Positions 60,813 through 64,000 of a DNA stretch of 64,000 nt are shown one piece after another. This DNA is from Trichopria drosophilae. Taxonomy: Eukaryota; Arthropoda; Insecta; Hymenoptera; Diapriidae. A program made the position numbers and the translations under genes. Numbering within the stretch: the first letter of the stretch is position 1; every line of letters begins with the position of its first letter. The notes beneath the pieces are model-generated. The model saw nothing but the letters and a program-made list of their open reading frames with translations. It made no database searches and was not told the origin of the DNA. Location: positions 1,674,001-1,738,000 of the forward strand of contig CM059582.1 of assembly GCA_030407085.1 (NCBI GenBank). Reading direction: 5' to 3'.

Positions 60813-63800
60813 ATGAAATGTTATTTGGATGTTTTTTATGTGCGCTAATTACTTCGTCTCAGACTAAAGTTCTGAACTTGGCTCTGAATTTGTCATCTCA
60901 GCTAAAAAAATCCCATAGTTTGTCATCAAATGTCGTTTCACACCCTAAACAACTCGAACATGAAATAACAAAATTATTATCCGTACGAACGACCCTTTTT
61001 TTTTATCTTGTGATATCTCGCGAACGGTAAGACCAATTGTAAATTAAGTTTTAAGTTTAACCTCTTTTTGAGTTTTTCATGGCCTAACTTAGATCTAGAA
61101 GTCGATCTATGCTAGATTATGCAGGGGTCGAACAAAAAATAGCTCAAAAAAAGGTACTCATTCTGGGCACGTTAAGTTGATTGTTATTTCATGTTTATTC
61201 GTCTTTTACGGCATTTCCGTTGATTTTACGAAGAATGAAAGAATTTAAAAACAATACAGTAATCTGGAAATGGGATTGCATGTACGAAGTAGAGTTGCTA
61301 ATTCTTAGGTTATTATTATTATTTATTTATTTAATATCGTTAACGGCATGAATGTTAATACAAGGCGTGTTTATCAATCATTTCCAGTTTTTTTCTATTT
61401 TAGCGGATTAAAATGCAAAAAGACGTTTGATCTTTAGGTATATTGTTACATATTGGTTTTTAAGCCGTTGTTCCCAAATCTGAACTTAAAAATTGGAATT
61501 GGTTTAGAGCAGATCCGATTCAACATCTGTGCACTAAATTTTGAAACTTAACGTTCAGGCGTCTTTTAGGTGTAACCATTAATTTATGACAAAAATACAG
61601 AATACAAAACAAAAATCAAAATATTATTATTTTCATAATGTAAAATGTGCGTTTTACACGAGAGGAGTAAAATTTAATTTAAAAATTCGTAGTGGTTGTA
61701 ACGTACGACAGCGCTAATCGCATCCCATACAGCAAACAATTAATAAACTGTTAATAACTAATTTGCATTTCGCCAGAAACGAATTTTTCATTCGTCACAA
61801 TAATAGTAACAATTTTTTGCGATGTTGTTATCATTCATTATTTAAAAAATGAAAATAAAAATGGAGTTCGCGAGATTCGATGCGCTGGGACTGAAACCTG
61901 GAACATTTCGATTGCCGCTGGAATTAAAAATATTAACATGAATATTCCAATTATATTCACGGTAGAAGGGCACAGTAAATGTTACGTGAACAAAATTTAC
62001 TAATGAAAATCAAAGTAATAAATAAAAGTTTCCTGTATATTTATGACAACGGTAGGTTTAGGAAGTTTAACAACATGTTCCCTGTCAGAAATTAAATATT
62101 AGGAATATATTTCAAATTTTTTGTGGCGCTAGCTGATCTACCGTATTTTGTATAAATGTCTATATAACCTTTTTTAGATATGCGTTAATTCGAAATAAAA
62201 ACTTTAAAAGACATAATAAATTATCTACTGCAACATACTTGAAACTTAAATTCTTCACGAAACAGTAATAAAATCCGGTTTTGAAGTTGATAAAAAAGTC
62301 TGGTTGTAAACGAATGCGTAATATTAAATGTATATAGTTTTGTACAGTTAGTAAGCACACTGTTTTCGCATTTCCTCAATATTAGTTTTCGCTAGTTTAA
62401 ATGGATATTTGATACGGTACGTATGTTTACCTTAGCAATATTTCACTTGCCAGCTCTTTCAGTCGCGTCCTATAGACTTTTAAAGTCGGCTGCAAGGTCG
62501 TAAAAGACAAATAAACGTATAACATAATACGTTGAAAAAAGTTTTTCAAAACAACACATATCCCGTTAGGTTATAAAGTTATATAAAGAACACAGAGTCA
62601 AGAGTATTCAAACGTTGAATGAAATAAAACTGACCACGTATGCTTCATTGTGTCTCTAATCTTCAGTTATCAGTACTTGCAGGTCGTTTACTTAATAAAT
62701 CTGAAATAGTAATATTTTACTAAATGAATTGGTAAAATATTATTAGATTATTATTGAATTAGTTAAGTATCCTTAGATATATTTCACTAATCACTAGTCT
62801 CTTATATATTCAAATACTGTGGTATAGTGTGGACAAAACTAAGAAGAAAAAATATAATCCAGTAATATATCCAAATATTATGTACACTTTCGTGCATAAC
62901 CATAAGTAAAATCTTAAAAAACAATATAATTCTGTTAGTAGAGTAAACTCTTTTACAAAATTTAAAATAATTTCTTTAACGAGCGTGAGTTTAATTACGG
63001 CGGTCACTAGAGGGAGCAGGAGTTACTACATTGGAATCACTGCGTTTACTTGGGTGTTTTTATTTCCGAAACTGAGCCCACGAATTAAAACAGTCCAATT
63101 TTCTACTAATTGCTACTGCATGTTGACATGCATCCACTATGTATTATCAACAAAATCAATGCGTGTGATGGAACTAATTCAATAGTTGCGACTGGAAATT
63201 GAATTACTTTATTGCTATTGTATTCTTAGAATCTTGTGTCATATTTGAAATAGTAAAAATTTGGCTACTTCAGATTTGGAGAGCAATGATGAAAATAAAA
63301 TTTTATCAAATAGATTAGTGATTCTACCTTACTGATGAAATTTTCGTGACACGAAAAGATATTATTTTTTTAATAAATTTAGGAATTGCTAGACTTACAG
63401 GAAGCAAATAAACATAGTGTTACTGGACAAAAGTAAAGGCCCATACGAGTGACGTTGTGGATTACTAATATAGAAACCTTTCCAGAGGTTAATGATATGG
63501 TTGAGGAGTTTTTCTTTTATTTTAGCACATTATTGGTCCCAATTTCATATTTTGTATTTTAAGTCCACCTGCATCAACACCATTTATAATAGGATTGTTT
63601 GTTTACGTCTTCATATTTTGTTGATTTTCGGTGAGCAGAGACACCTTATTGATCGTTGAAAACGAGCAACAAGGAAGGAGTATTTCTGCACTACTACATT
63701 ACTATAACTAAATGTATGTGAGACCTGTTTCTTACTAAAACCACTGAAATTTATGAATTTTGGCGATTTGCCTGCAGGCTGTACGCTTATGTACCATCAC

Positions 63801-64000
63801 GCTATCGGCTGCATCTTTCGCACAGTTAGCGCACTGCCTTGGGTACTACTTGACTTTGCGCCATAAATTTTCGGTATATGCGACTGATTTATTTTTGGTG
63901 AATAAGTAAATCATCGAGATTATCACACATGTCTTTTAAAAAAAAATTGATTTGTTGTGATGAATGACAAAAACTAAGCATCGGAAAAAGCATGTTGGTT
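60813..64000. other. No gene seen; probable intron of the pollux-like gene
   Basis: AT-rich sequence. The only distinct item is a tRNA-like 3' half on the - strand at 61871-61924. Confidence 0.35.
61871..61924 (-). repeat. tRNA-like 3' half, probable SINE piece
   Basis: On the - strand CGGCAATCGAAATGTTCCAG is followed by GTTTCAGTCCCAGC, resembling an anticodon-to-T-arm segment. It is similar in layout to the copy at 52104. Confidence 0.35.

Overview
The window is AT-rich eukaryotic DNA with GT-AG introns, small multi-exon genes, many miniature transposons and decayed retrotransposons. The gene content (tandem pacifastin-type protease inhibitors, a TBC1D1/TBC1D4 (pollux) orthologue, and a protease-less separase-like 'three rows' type gene) points to an insect. 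A hymenopteran is possible but cannot be shown from the sequence alone. No tool was run. Exon borders were read by eye from splice sites, reading phase and conserved cysteines, and may be off by a base or two.

Layout. (1) 1-7502, + strand: the 3' six exons of a large helical-repeat protein that I tentatively relate to the N-terminal half of separase (three rows in flies). It ends in a basic tail with two repeated modules and has no protease domain. (2) 7.5-12.7 kb: transposon graveyard, with TTAA-type MITE remnants, an R1-like LINE 3' end on the - strand and a scrap of a Copia reverse transcriptase. (3) 12.7-31.5 kb: a cluster of five small secreted pacifastin-domain genes, one on the - strand (12726-16123) and four on the + strand (18141-18816, 20237-22298, 25886-27214, 28344-31509). 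Together they encode eleven pacifastin-like domains. All share one plan: a tiny signal-peptide exon, then phase-1 introns, with one whole inhibitor domain per exon. (4) 34.1-38.3 kb: a secreted Tyr/Pro/Gly-rich peptide gene with the same signal-exon, phase-1 plan but no inhibitor domain. Its last intron carries a LINE endonuclease remnant. (5) 38.3-51.4 kb: no convincing gene. This stretch holds a minisatellite, piggyBac-like and hAT-like MITEs (one with a clean 8-bp target duplication), a hAT transposase scrap and a GC-rich block. (6) 51.5-55.1 kb: two exons encoding the start of the first PTB domain of the TBC1D1/TBC1D4 orthologue; the rest of the gene must lie beyond 64 kb. (7) 55.1-64 kb: presumably intron of that gene, with another TTAA MITE and tRNA-like sequence.

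The main biological interest is the pacifastin cluster. The domains keep an invariant C-x9-C-x2-C-x-C-x8-C frame, while the reactive-loop residues differ from domain to domain (K, R, E, N, I, P). One gene has a recent internal exon duplication whose second copy became the terminal exon through a 2-nt insertion that creates a stop.
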